Positions 1-7,956 of a stretch of DNA of 64,000 bases are shown here, in pieces (the stretch's first letter is position 1; each line of letters opens with the position of its first letter). Made by a program: the position numbers and the translations under genes. The DNA is from Shimia sp965227725. GTDB lineage: Bacteria; Pseudomonadota; Alphaproteobacteria; Rhodobacterales; Rhodobacteraceae. Under the pieces are notes generated by a model. That model searched no databases. It saw nothing but the letters and a program-made list of their open reading frames with translations, and was not told the origin of the DNA. The DNA is taken from NCBI RefSeq assembly GCF_965227725.1, contig NZ_CBDDGH010000005.1:248001-312000 (forward strand). The letters run 5' to 3'.

Positions 1-1785
1 ATGGGCATCAACATCATCGAGGATGAGGAAGCCGAAGAAGAAGAGGCGAAATCCACCGCTGTTGTGGACACCTCTTCGGCCAACCGTGGCGTGGCGCTTG
101 CCAGTGGCGGCAACGAAAAGCTCGACCGCACGGACGACCCCGTCCGCATGTACCTGCGCGAGATGGGCTCTGTTGAGCTGCTGAGCCGCGAAGGTGAGAT
201 CGCGATTGCCAAGCGCATCGAGGCTGGCCGCAACACGATGATTGCCGGGCTGTGTGAAAGCCCGCTGACCTTCCAAGCGATCACCATCTGGCGCGACGAA
301 CTTCTGTCCGAAGACATTCTGCTGCGCGATGTGATCGATCTGGAAACCACCTTCGGCAACCAGATGGGCGACGATGACGACGAGGACGATGCCGCGCCCG
401 TCGCTGAAGCCGCCAATGTGACCACTGCGCCGAAACAGGAAGCGGAGCAGGAGCTGGATGCGGACGGCAACCCGATTGCCAAAGACGATGATGATGACGA
501 GGACGAACAGGCCAACATGTCGCTTGCGGCGATGGAAGCGGCCCTGAAGCCTCGCGTTCTGGAAACGCTGGACATCATCGCCCGTGACTTTGCCCAGCTG
601 AGCGACATGCAGGACGCGCGTATCTCCGCGACCCTGAACGAAGATGGCTCTTTCTCTGAGGCGGACGAAGACACCTATCAGAAGCTGCGTGCGGAAATCG
701 TGCTGCTGGTGAACGAGCTTCACCTGCACAACAACCGTATTGAAGCGCTGATTGACCAGCTCTACGGCATCAACCGCCGTGTGATGCAGATCGACAGCTC
801 CATGGTGAAGCTGGCGGACCAGGCGCGCATCAACCGTCGCGAGTTCATTGAAGCCTACCGTGGCCGCGAGCTCGATCCGACCTGGCTTGAGGACATGTCT
901 GAAAAGTCCGGCCGTGGCTGGCAGATGTTCATGGAGCGCTCCTCTGACAAGGTCATGGAGCTGCGCAACGACATGGCTCAGGTGGGCCAGTACGTTGGTC
1001 TGGATATCTCCGAATTCCGCCGCATCGTTCAGCAGGTGCAAAAAGGTGAGAAAGAGGCGCGTCAGGCCAAGAAAGAAATGGTCGAGGCAAACCTGCGTCT
1101 GGTGATCTCGATTGCCAAGAAATACACCAACCGTGGCCTGCAGTTCCTTGACCTCATTCAGGAAGGCAACATCGGCCTGATGAAGGCGGTGGACAAGTTC
1201 GAATACCGCCGCGGCTATAAGTTCTCGACTTATGCCACATGGTGGATCCGTCAGGCGATCACCCGCTCCATCGCGGATCAGGCGCGTACCATCCGTATTC
1301 CGGTGCATATGATCGAAACGATCAACAAGCTGGTGCGGACCTCCCGTCAGATGCTGCACGAGATTGGCCGCGAGCCAACCCCGGAGGAACTGGCCGAGAA
1401 GCTGCAGATGCCGCTTGAGAAGGTCCGTAAGGTGATGAAGATCGCCAAGGAGCCGATCTCTCTGGAAACCCCGATCGGGGATGAAGAAGACAGCCAGCTG
1501 GGTGATTTCATCGAGGACAAGAATGCCGTGCTGCCTCTGGACAGCGCCATTCAGGAGAACCTCAAGGAAACCACAACCCGCGTGCTGGCAAGCCTCACTC
1601 CGCGTGAGGAACGTGTCCTGCGGATGCGCTTTGGCATCGGCATGAACACCGACCACACGCTGGAAGAAGTGGGCCAGCAGTTCAGCGTGACCCGCGAGCG
1701 TATCCGTCAGATCGAGGCAAAGGCGCTGCGCAAGCTGAAGCACCCGAGCCGCTCGCGCAAACTGCGCTCCTTCCTGGATCAGTAA
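1..1785 (+). CDS. rpoD: RNA polymerase primary sigma factor RpoD (5' end outside window)
   Basis: Housekeeping sigma factor that directs RNA polymerase core to vegetative promoters. The frame is open from base 1, and the first residues (MGINIIEDEEAEEEE) correspond to the end of region 1.1 in full-length homologues, so the true start lies upstream of the window. 594 codons are present. Acidic Asp/Glu-rich runs occupy about residues 123-170, in the non-conserved region. Region 2 (EANLRLVISIAKKY, then FLDLIQEGNIGLMKAV and YATWWIRQAITR) lies around residues 360-425. The C-terminal region 4.2 helix-turn-helix (VTRERIRQIEAKALRKL) ends close to the stop. A HlyU-like gene follows after 3 nt and probably shares the transcript. 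Identification is secure. Confidence 0.97.
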   Translation: MGINIIEDEEAEEEEAKSTAVVDTSSANRGVALASGGNEKLDRTDDPVRMYLREMGSVELLSREGEIAIAKRIEAGRNTMIAGLCESPLTFQAITIWRDELLSEDILLRDVIDLETTFGNQMGDDDDEDDAAPVAEAANVTTAPKQEAEQELDADGNPIAKDDDDDEDEQANMSLAAMEAALKPRVLETLDIIARDFAQLSDMQDARISATLNEDGSFSEADEDTYQKLRAEIVLLVNELHLHNNRIEALIDQLYGINRRVMQIDSSMVKLADQARINRREFIEAYRGRELDPTWLEDMSEKSGRGWQMFMERSSDKVMELRNDMAQVGQYVGLDISEFRRIVQQVQKGEKEARQAKKEMVEANLRLVISIAKKYTNRGLQFLDLIQEGNIGLMKAVDKFEYRRGYKFSTYATWWIRQAITRSIADQARTIRIPVHMIETINKLVRTSRQMLHEIGREPTPEELAEKLQMPLEKVRKVMKIAKEPISLETPIGDEEDSQLGDFIEDKNAVLPLDSAIQENLKETTTRVLASLTPREERVLRMRFGIGMNTDHTLEEVGQQFSVTRERIRQIEAKALRKLKHPSRSRKLRSFLDQ

Positions 1786-1788
1786 GCC

Positions 1789-2067
1789 GTGTCGTTCTGG
1801 AAGACCCTGTTTGGCGGCGGTGGCGGAGCAAAGCCCGAAGAGCCGCCGCAACAGGTGGACTACAAAGGGTTTGCGATTACGCCGCTGCCAATTGAAGAGG
1901 GCGGTCAGTACCGGATCTCTGCGCGCATCGACAAAACGGTGAACGGCGAAGCCAAGACGCACACACTTATTCGAGCCGATGTGATCCGGGATCTCAATGA
2001 GGCGAAAGAGGCGTCGGTCAATAAGGCCAAGCAGATGATCGATCAGATGGGGGACCACCTGTTCTGA
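1789..2067 (+). CDS. HlyU-family protein
   Basis: Small 92-residue protein of the HlyU type, a family named after a Vibrio regulator of haemolysin; its role in alphaproteobacteria is not established. A Gly-rich N-terminus (MSFWKTLFGGGGG) is followed by a compact domain (VDYKGFAITPLPIEEGGQYR, then HTLIRADVIRDL and AKQMIDQMGDHLF). The start is a GTG only 3 nt after the rpoD stop, so the ribosome binding site lies inside the rpoD 3' end and translation may be coupled. A hairpin with a short T-run follows the stop. The family call rests on the FxI.P.P...GGQYR and C-terminal K.IDQ.GD pattern. Confidence 0.75.
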   Translation: MSFWKTLFGGGGGAKPEEPPQQVDYKGFAITPLPIEEGGQYRISARIDKTVNGEAKTHTLIRADVIRDLNEAKEASVNKAKQMIDQMGDHLF

Positions 2068-2122
2068 CGACCCGCGCTTAGGTTTTGCGGTTTTGTTCAA
2101 TGAAGACTGAAAAAAATGATGT

Positions 2123-2150
2123 GACCGTCGGTGTTTGCCGGCGGTCTTTT
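2123..2150 (+). terminator. Intrinsic terminator after rpoD-hlyU
   Basis: A 9-bp stem (GACCGTCGG / CCGGCGGTC, one G-T pair) with a short loop is followed by TTTT. It lies 56 nt after the HlyU-like stop and before the lipoprotein cluster. Confidence 0.7.
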
Positions 2151-2215
2151 AACTTTTAGGGTTAACGACTAAATTGTCAGGGCCTGCCATAGAGGATGGG
2201 CGTTGCACGCAGAGT

Positions 2216-2641
2216 ATGAAAATGAAACGTTTTTCTTTAGTGATGGTGGCCGCTTTGGCGGCATGTGAAGCAACAACAACGGGCAGCGATGGTGCCTTTC
2301 TGGTGTCCAACGGCGCCCGGGTTTATTCGGTGAACCAGGATGTGTTTGAGGTGACCGCGCGTCCGGGCAATGAGATCAATCAGTTCTGGTGCGGGGCGGG
2401 TGAATACGCCGCCCACGTCTTGGGCGCGCCTGCCAATGCGCGCATTTATGTGGTTGGCGAAGCCGGCCCGGGCACTGTGGTCAACTCACCCAATGCGATG
2501 CAGTTCTCGCTTTTGCCTCCGGGGCAAGCCAGCGGCGCGACGGGTCGTCAGAGCACTTGGGGGCCAGATCTCGGCGAAGATGAATTTGTTGGCGATGCGC
2601 GCTATCGCTGTGTTCGCGGCATCGATACCTTCTCAAACTAA
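2216..2641 (+). CDS. Putative lipoprotein, tandem paralogue 1 of 3
   Basis: Predicted 141-residue exported lipoprotein of unknown function. The N-terminus (MKMKRFSLVMVAALAAC) is a lipoprotein signal with an LAAC lipobox. The frame is open from an upstream TTG at 2174, but the ATG at 2216 places the signal peptide at the N-terminus and is preferred. The mature part carries the pattern shared with the next two genes: DVFEV.ARPG, FWCGAG.YA, YVVG.AGPG, QFSL.PP, GATGR...WGP.LG and a final R..C. The two conserved Cys of the mature domain (FWCGAG and the near-terminal RYRC) could form a periplasmic disulfide. The only close relatives seen in the window are the two downstream copies. Confidence 0.75.
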   Translation: MKMKRFSLVMVAALAACEATTTGSDGAFLVSNGARVYSVNQDVFEVTARPGNEINQFWCGAGEYAAHVLGAPANARIYVVGEAGPGTVVNSPNAMQFSLLPPGQASGATGRQSTWGPDLGEDEFVGDARYRCVRGIDTFSN

Positions 2642-2756
2642 CCGCACACAGGGCGTCTTATCTGTGCGATGGCAGCTGATGGTGTTGTCGCATTGGGCTT
2701 GATGCACGTCATGCTTGCGTTAAGACGGTGCAGCAGCTGCATGAAAGGATGCCGAC

Positions 2757-3167
2757 ATGTTCAAACGGGTTTTGACGTCACTGGTGATTTTGGCCGGATG
2801 TGCCGAACTGGGTGACGGCGGCTTTGTGACCTCGGGCGGCACACGTGTGAACCCGGTGAACGGGGATGTGTTTGAAGTGATCGCACGCCCCGGCAATGAG
2901 AAGAACCAATTCTGGTGCGGGGCTGGTGAATATGCCCATCGTGCGCTTGGTGCACCTCCCAACGCCAAAGTCTATGTCGTAGGCGGGGCAGGTCGGGCGA
3001 TGACAATGGACGCACCGAGTGCGGCGCAGTTCGCGCTGAAGCCTGCCGCGCAGGTCGAGGGGGCCACCGGGCGTGACAGCCGTTGGGGGCCAAGGCTTGG
3101 CCAATCCCGATTTGTCGGGGATGCGCGCTCCCGTTGCAACCGCACGCAATTTGATGTTTCCTTCTAA
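2757..3167 (+). CDS. Putative lipoprotein, tandem paralogue 2 of 3
   Basis: 136-residue paralogue of the preceding gene, with a lipoprotein signal peptide (MFKRVLTSLVILAGC, LAGC lipobox). It repeats DVFEVIARPGNE, NQFWCGAGEYA, YVVGGAG, GATGR, RWGP.LG and VGDAR.RC in the same order. The divergence from copy 1 is greatest in the signal peptide and at the C-terminal tail (NRTQFDVSF). It starts 115 nt after copy 1, which leaves room for its own promoter. No known domain is recognised; the product is probably anchored to a membrane facing the periplasm. Confidence 0.75.
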   Translation: MFKRVLTSLVILAGCAELGDGGFVTSGGTRVNPVNGDVFEVIARPGNEKNQFWCGAGEYAHRALGAPPNAKVYVVGGAGRAMTMDAPSAAQFALKPAAQVEGATGRDSRWGPRLGQSRFVGDARSRCNRTQFDVSF

Positions 3168-3216
3168 AGGATGTGTCGTTTGAGAACGACCCCAACGGGG
3201 TGCGAAGGTATGTGTG

Positions 3217-3627
3217 ATGCGTGGTTTTAAGTTTGCTCTGCCGCTGGCGCTGATGGCCTGTGAGGGCACAGGGTCCAGCGCTTTTGTTACCCGCAATGGC
3301 GTGCGGGTGAATCCGGTCAATGAAGACGTGTTTGAGGTTCTGGCGCGCCCGGCCGGCCGGGCGTCGGATTTTTGGTGTGGGGCTGGCAACTACGCGCGGC
3401 GCGCGCTGGATGCCCCTGACACGGCACTGGTTTATGTGGTGGGCGGCGCAGGACCGGGTGTCACTGCGAAAACACCGGATGCGGCACAGTTTTCGCTCAA
3501 GCCGCCCGCGCAGACGCAAGGCGCCACAGGGCGTTCAGCCGCCTGGGGGCCGGAGCTTGGGGCCGCAGCAACCGTTGGCCGGGCGCGGCAGAGCTGCCAG
3601 GATCTGGCGACTAGCTCGGATGATTGA
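3217..3627 (+). CDS. Putative lipoprotein, tandem paralogue 3 of 3
   Basis: 136-residue third copy of the family. The signal peptide is MRGFKFALPLALMAC, with an LMAC lipobox. GTG (3214) and ATG (3217) are adjacent; the ATG is preferred because GAAGGT at 3204-3209 sits at a good distance. It keeps VNPVNEDVFEVLARP, DFWCGAGNYARRALDAP, YVVGGAGPG, AAQFSLKPPAQ, GATGR and AWGPELG, plus the paired Cys near the C-terminus. It lies 49 nt after copy 2 and is probably co-transcribed. It is the most divergent copy between the ARP and FWCGAG motifs. Confidence 0.75.
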   Translation: MRGFKFALPLALMACEGTGSSAFVTRNGVRVNPVNEDVFEVLARPAGRASDFWCGAGNYARRALDAPDTALVYVVGGAGPGVTAKTPDAAQFSLKPPAQTQGATGRSAAWGPELGAAATVGRARQSCQDLATSSDD

Positions 3628-3682
3628 TTGAAGTCCGCCCATGCGCGGGGCAATCTGCGTGTCACGCATAAGGGGGCTGAGC

Positions 3683-4111
3683 ATGCCGCAAACCGAGTTT
3701 CAGATCACAACCCGTGGCCCGGGACTTTATGAATTTACGCGGGATGTGACGCGCTGGGTTGCGGCGCTTGGGGCTGAGGCAGAGCAAGGTCTTCTTACGC
3801 TATTTGTCCGCCACACCTCCTGTAGCCTGCTCATACAGGAAAACGCCGACCCTGAAGTGCAGAGCGATCTTCAGGCGTTTTTTCACCGTCTTGTGCCGCC
3901 GACCAGCGATCCGTCGATGTCATACCTGACCCATACCTATGAGGGGCCGGATGATATGCCCGCGCATATCAAAGCGGCGATGATGCCCGTGTCGCTGTCC
4001 ATTCCTGTGAGTAGCGGGGTGCCCGCGTTGGGCACCTGGCAGGGGATCTATCTCTTTGAACATAGAAATGCGCCGCACAGCAGACGTGTGACGGCGCATT
4101 TCAGTGCATGA
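3683..4111 (+). CDS. yjbQ: YjbQ/UPF0047 family protein (secondary thiamine-phosphate synthase family)
   Basis: Member of the YjbQ (UPF0047) family; some members show weak thiamine phosphate synthase activity in vitro, but the cellular role is unclear. The 142-residue product has the family signature in order: FVRHTSCSLLIQENADPEVQ, then SYLTHTYEGPDDMPAHIK and GTWQGIYLFEHR. His residues in RHTS, THTYEG and FEHR are the usual metal/substrate-site positions. The frame is open from 3641, but the ATG at 3683 follows AGGGGG at a good distance and matches the family's usual start (MPQTEFQITT). It is followed by about 230 bp without a gene before nrdR. Confidence 0.85.
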   Translation: MPQTEFQITTRGPGLYEFTRDVTRWVAALGAEAEQGLLTLFVRHTSCSLLIQENADPEVQSDLQAFFHRLVPPTSDPSMSYLTHTYEGPDDMPAHIKAAMMPVSLSIPVSSGVPALGTWQGIYLFEHRNAPHSRRVTAHFSA

Positions 4112-4190
4112 TTGGATCAGCTCTCTTGCCTCAGGTCCCTGTATAACACAGTGACGTAAGAGATGCAGCGGGAAAGAAAAAAGCCTTTTC

Positions 4191-4253
4191 CCCCTATGGC
4201 CGATATAGGGGCGCGCTTTTGCCTCTACCCAAAGAATTGTAGCTCCCCTATAG
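4191..4253. promoter_or_regulatory. Cluster of CCCCTAT half-sites upstream of nrdR
   Basis: Between yjbQ and nrdR, CCCCTAT (4191-4197) and ATAGGGG (4205-4211) form an inverted repeat with a 7-nt spacer. A third CCCCTATAG lies at 4245-4253, followed by TAGCTGTGG. The arrangement suggests a regulator binding site. NrdR autoregulation is one possibility, but the match to the published NrdR box is weak, so the regulator is left open. Confidence 0.4.
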
Positions 4254-4339
4254 TAGCTGTGGATAAGTTAAAAAAACGCCCTAGCGTCGGGACATGGCGC
4301 AAAGGTGAGGCCCAAAGCAGCTGATACAAGGGGAAGTCT

Positions 4340-4807
4340 ATGCGCTGTCCGTTTTGTGGAAATATCGACACTCAGGTGAAAGATTCGCGCCCAGCGGAGG
4401 ATCATGTGTCGATCCGTCGGCGTCGCTTTTGCCCGGCTTGCGGGGGGCGGTTCACCACCTATGAGCGGGTGCAGCTGCGCGATCTGGTCGTGGTGAAATC
4501 CAACGGCCGTCGCGAAGACTTTGACCGCGACAAGCTGGAGCGCTCGATCCGCATTTCCATGCAGAAACGTCCGGTCGAGCCAGAGCGCATTGATCAGATG
4601 ATTTCCGGCATTGTGCGGCGTCTGGAGAGCATGGGGGAGACGGATATCCCCTCCAAAACCATTGGCGAAATTGTCATGGAAGCGCTCGCGCGGATCGACA
4701 CGGTGGCCTATGTGCGCTTTGCCAGCGTCTATAAGAACTTCCAGGCCGCTGACGACTTTGATAAATTTGTAAGCGAACTGCGTCCCGATCCTGCTCCTGA
4801 GGAATAA
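4340..4807 (+). CDS. nrdR: Transcriptional repressor NrdR
   Basis: ATP/dATP-sensing repressor of ribonucleotide reductase genes. The 155-residue protein has the typical N-terminal zinc ribbon (MRCPFCGNIDTQVKDSRP, then RRRRFCPACGGRFTTYER) with two CxxC pairs. An ATP-cone follows (VVVKSNGRREDFDRDKLERSI to AYVRFASVYKNF). The ATG follows an AAGGGGAAG ribosome binding site. It heads the nrdR-rib-nusB set that is common in alphaproteobacteria, and ribD starts 2 nt after its stop. Confidence 0.97.
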   Translation: MRCPFCGNIDTQVKDSRPAEDHVSIRRRRFCPACGGRFTTYERVQLRDLVVVKSNGRREDFDRDKLERSIRISMQKRPVEPERIDQMISGIVRRLESMGETDIPSKTIGEIVMEALARIDTVAYVRFASVYKNFQAADDFDKFVSELRPDPAPEE

Positions 4808-4809
4808 TT

Positions 4810-5928
4810 GTGACTGATCGCCGTTACATGGCGCTGGCCCTGAGTTTGGGTCGGCGCGGTCAAGGTGTGTGCTGGCCCAACCCTGCGGTGGGCTGTGTCA
4901 TTGTGAAGGATGGGCGTGTTGTGGGCCGGGGCTGGACCCAACCCGGTGGCCGCCCTCATGCGGAGCCTGTTGCGCTGGCGCAGGCTGGCGAGGCGGCCCG
5001 CGGCGCGACGGTCTATGTCACGCTTGAGCCGTGCTCTCATCATGGTCAGACCCCACCCTGTGCCGAGGCGCTGATTGCGGCGGGCGTGGTGCGGGTGGTG
5101 ATTGCTGTTGAAGACAGTGATGCGCGGGTCTCTGGCCGTGGGATTGCCATGCTGCGGGAGGCGGGCATTGAGATCACCATGGGCGTGCTGGCTGATGAGG
5201 CGGCGCGCGACCTGCAGGGCTTTTTCCTCAAGACCGATCTGGGGCGTCCGTTCCTGACGCTGAAGCTTGCCACCACGCTGGATGGGCGCATTGCCACCGC
5301 ATCGGGGGAAAGCAAGTGGATCACCGGCGCTGAAAGCCGTCGTGCCGTGCATGGGATGCGGATGCGCCATGATGCGGTGATGGTTGGCGGCGGCACTGCG
5401 CGGGCGGATGATCCTTCGCTCACGGTGCGGGATCTTGGCGTCTCACGCCAGCCTGTGCGTGTGGTGGTGTCGCGCCGTCTGGACCTGCCGTTGATGAGCA
5501 CTCTGGCCCGCACGGCCAAGGATATTCCGGTTTGGATCGCTCATGGCGAGGACGCTGATCCTGCGCTGATGCAGACTTGGCGCGATATTGGCGCGGAGCT
5601 TCTGCCTTGCGCGCTTGAAGGCGTTCAGCTGTCGCCAACGGCGGTGCTTCAGGCCTTAGGCAAGCGCGGCATCACGCGGGTGTTCTGTGAAGGCGGCGGT
5701 GCGCTGGCGGGCTCGCTGCTGGCCGCGGATATGGTGGATGAGTTGATCACCTTCTCTGCAGGCGCGGTAATCGGCGCTGAAGGTCATCCCGCGATTGGGG
5801 CCATGGGGCTGGCACGGCTCGCGGAGGCCCCGCGCTTTGATCTGGTGTCTCACCGCGCGGTGGGCCATGACATGATGTGCACCTGGCACCGTGTCGAGGC
5901 GCAGCGCAACCCGCGCTACAACCTCTGA
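4810..5928 (+). CDS. ribD: Bifunctional riboflavin deaminase/reductase RibD
   Basis: Catalyses the deamination and then the side-chain reduction of the pyrimidine intermediates of riboflavin synthesis. 372 residues. The N-terminal cytidine-deaminase-like domain has the zinc site HAEPVAL and PCSHHGQTPPC (about residues 51-82). The C-terminal reductase domain starts near RPFLTLKLATTLDGRIA and includes AVMVGGGTARADDPSLTVR and CEGGGALAGSLL. The start is a GTG 2 nt after nrdR, indicating coupling. In many relatives ribE follows directly; here an opposite-strand capsule unit intervenes, and the ribD and kpsC stops are only 13 nt apart. Confidence 0.95.
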   Translation: MTDRRYMALALSLGRRGQGVCWPNPAVGCVIVKDGRVVGRGWTQPGGRPHAEPVALAQAGEAARGATVYVTLEPCSHHGQTPPCAEALIAAGVVRVVIAVEDSDARVSGRGIAMLREAGIEITMGVLADEAARDLQGFFLKTDLGRPFLTLKLATTLDGRIATASGESKWITGAESRRAVHGMRMRHDAVMVGGGTARADDPSLTVRDLGVSRQPVRVVVSRRLDLPLMSTLARTAKDIPVWIAHGEDADPALMQTWRDIGAELLPCALEGVQLSPTAVLQALGKRGITRVFCEGGGALAGSLLAADMVDELITFSAGAVIGAEGHPAIGAMGLARLAEAPRFDLVSHRAVGHDMMCTWHRVEAQRNPRYNL

Positions 5929-5941
5929 CGCTCTCTTCTCC

Positions 5942-7954
5942 TCAGCGTCGCCAAAGCGCCTGATAGCTGGCAAACCGCCCCTGCAGTTTTGACAGCAGCC
6001 GATTGCCCAAACCCGGATGCGGGATGTCTCCGCTTGAGAGGCGCAGCAAGGCGGTTTCCGCCGTACAGGGCAGGTCGCTGACCGGGTCGCGATAGCGCGG
6101 ATAGTCGATCAGCGCTGCATGAACCAGCCCTTCAAGGCTCGGCTCTGCGCGGCGGCGGGCAGGGGGGCTGCCCAAATCGGTGGTCAGGCCCCATCCGGCA
6201 TAAAACGGGCTGCCAAGGGTGGTGACCTTGCAGCCGCGCAGGAGCGCCTCAAAGCCGGTGAGGGAGGTCATGGTCCAGACCTCCTGCACATTGTCCAGAA
6301 GATAGGCCATATCCGCGTGATCCAGCACCATATCGGCAAGCGCGGCGGCCTCTTCAGGGTCCACACGCCCCGTGCGCAATCCGGCCTCCACATCAGGGTG
6401 GGGTTTGAAGAGGATCTGCGCCTCAGAATGGGCCGCGCGGGCGGCGCGCAACAGGTCGAGATTGCGGCGCACCTCGCCATTTGCCCCCTTGAGAATAGAA
6501 GCGTCGTCTTCGACCTGTCCGGGCACAAGGATCCGATGGCCCTCTGGCAGGGCAGGCTGCGCGCCGCCGAGGTTATATTTGCTCACCTGTGCAGAGCGTA
6601 TGGCCTTGATCAGCGTCCGCGCGCGGCGCTCCTGATCCGGACGCAGGGTTTCCCGCGCAGCAATCAGGCGCTCAAGGCGACTTTCCTGTGTGGGATCGTA
6701 ATAGATGCCCAGATCATCACAGACCAGCGAGAGCGGCGGCACCAGTTCAGCACCCAGCCCGCGGGAGCGCAGGAAGCCGTCCTCCAGCCGCACCGCGCCC
6801 TCCGGCCCGTCCTTGCTGGCCCAGACCATATCGCGGGCCTCTGAGGATCTGCGCTCAAACACCATGGCTTTGTGCTGGCCAAAGAAGCGTTGCAGCGGCT
6901 TGCGTTTCCAAAGGCGCATGGCATGGCCGTTCCAGCCCTGTCGGTCCTCCCGCCATGCGCGGGTTTGCGCGGCGAGTTGCTCCAGCGTGTCTTCCAACTC
7001 ACATAGTTCATCTGTGCAGGGATTGTACCATGTGGGATAGAGGATCATGGCCGCCGCGAAGAGCTGCGCGCGGGTCAGGCGGCGCTGGCGGCGATAGAGC
7101 GGAAACTCATCGTCGGTCAGATCCCATCCGGCATAGAACGGCTGGCCAAAGACGCGCGGCTTGTGGCCCGCGAGGATGGCTTCAAATCCCATCTGGGACG
7201 ACACGGTATAGACCGCAATCGCGCCATCCAGCAGGGACCACGGGCTATGAGCCGCGTCACAGAGGCTGACCCGGTCGGTGATGTGATCCTGGCTGTAGTA
7301 TCCCGCCCGCGCGCCTTGTTTGGTTTCCGGATGGGTTTTGATCAGGATGCGCGCGCCGGGGTTTTCCTCCTGCGCAAGAATGAGCATCTCCTGAAAGCGC
7401 GCTTGATTGGCACCGCTGGCCACCACAGCCGCGTCATCCCGTGTTTGATCGATCACCAGCACATATCCGGGATCTGGGGGGCGCAGGGTGTCGTCTACGG
7501 CGGCATATTTGGTGAGATGGCTTTCTTTCATGCGGGCGATCGCACCCCGCGCGCGGTCCAGCAGCACGGTGTCATCCAGCGGATGGTGTTTGAGCAGCTT
7601 TTCCAGATCAGATGGCTCGGAAGGGTCAAAATGCGGGACCGTTTCATCAATCAACAGGCCCATGGGCGGCTCTTTGGCGATGCGCCCGGGAAAGAGGGAG
7701 CGCAGGAAGGCATCCTCCACATAAAGACAAGGCGCTCCGGTGCGTTCCGCCATGGCAAGGCCACGGTGGGCGGTTGGGCTGTTGCCCCAGATCGCGATGA
7801 GGTCGTCTTCAGTAGGGCGGCCCAGATGCAGGCTGTAGCCCGCAAGGCTCAGAATGCGGCGCAGGCGCTTTTGAAAGAAAAAACCGCCGTTGAATGCAAA
7901 AAGCCGCCGGGGTGCACTGCTCCCGGCGGCTTCGTTTTCATATGTGTTGCGCAC
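5942..7954 (-). CDS. kpsC: Capsular polysaccharide biosynthesis protein KpsC (dual beta-Kdo transferase)
   Basis: KpsC-family glycosyltransferase that in group 2 capsules builds the poly-beta-Kdo linker on a lipid acceptor at the cytoplasmic face. The 670-residue length fits the two-domain family, and an internal duplication is visible. The N-half has GAPCLYVEDAFLRSLFPG, ILIKTHPE and HKPRVFGQPFYAGWDLT. The C-half repeats VRLEDGFLRSRGLGAE, ILFKPHPDVE and CKVTTLGSPFYAGWGLT. The start is a GTG 2 nt after the stop of the OPX gene, so the two are coupled. The unit is kpsS-OPX-kpsC on the minus strand; no capsule ABC transporter (kpsE/M/T) is in the window. Confidence 0.9.
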   Translation of the reverse strand: MRNTYENEAAGSSAPRRLFAFNGGFFFQKRLRRILSLAGYSLHLGRPTEDDLIAIWGNSPTAHRGLAMAERTGAPCLYVEDAFLRSLFPGRIAKEPPMGLLIDETVPHFDPSEPSDLEKLLKHHPLDDTVLLDRARGAIARMKESHLTKYAAVDDTLRPPDPGYVLVIDQTRDDAAVVASGANQARFQEMLILAQEENPGARILIKTHPETKQGARAGYYSQDHITDRVSLCDAAHSPWSLLDGAIAVYTVSSQMGFEAILAGHKPRVFGQPFYAGWDLTDDEFPLYRRQRRLTRAQLFAAAMILYPTWYNPCTDELCELEDTLEQLAAQTRAWREDRQGWNGHAMRLWKRKPLQRFFGQHKAMVFERRSSEARDMVWASKDGPEGAVRLEDGFLRSRGLGAELVPPLSLVCDDLGIYYDPTQESRLERLIAARETLRPDQERRARTLIKAIRSAQVSKYNLGGAQPALPEGHRILVPGQVEDDASILKGANGEVRRNLDLLRAARAAHSEAQILFKPHPDVEAGLRTGRVDPEEAAALADMVLDHADMAYLLDNVQEVWTMTSLTGFEALLRGCKVTTLGSPFYAGWGLTTDLGSPPARRRAEPSLEGLVHAALIDYPRYRDPVSDLPCTAETALLRLSSGDIPHPGLGNRLLSKLQGRFASYQALWRR

Positions 7955-7956
7955 AG

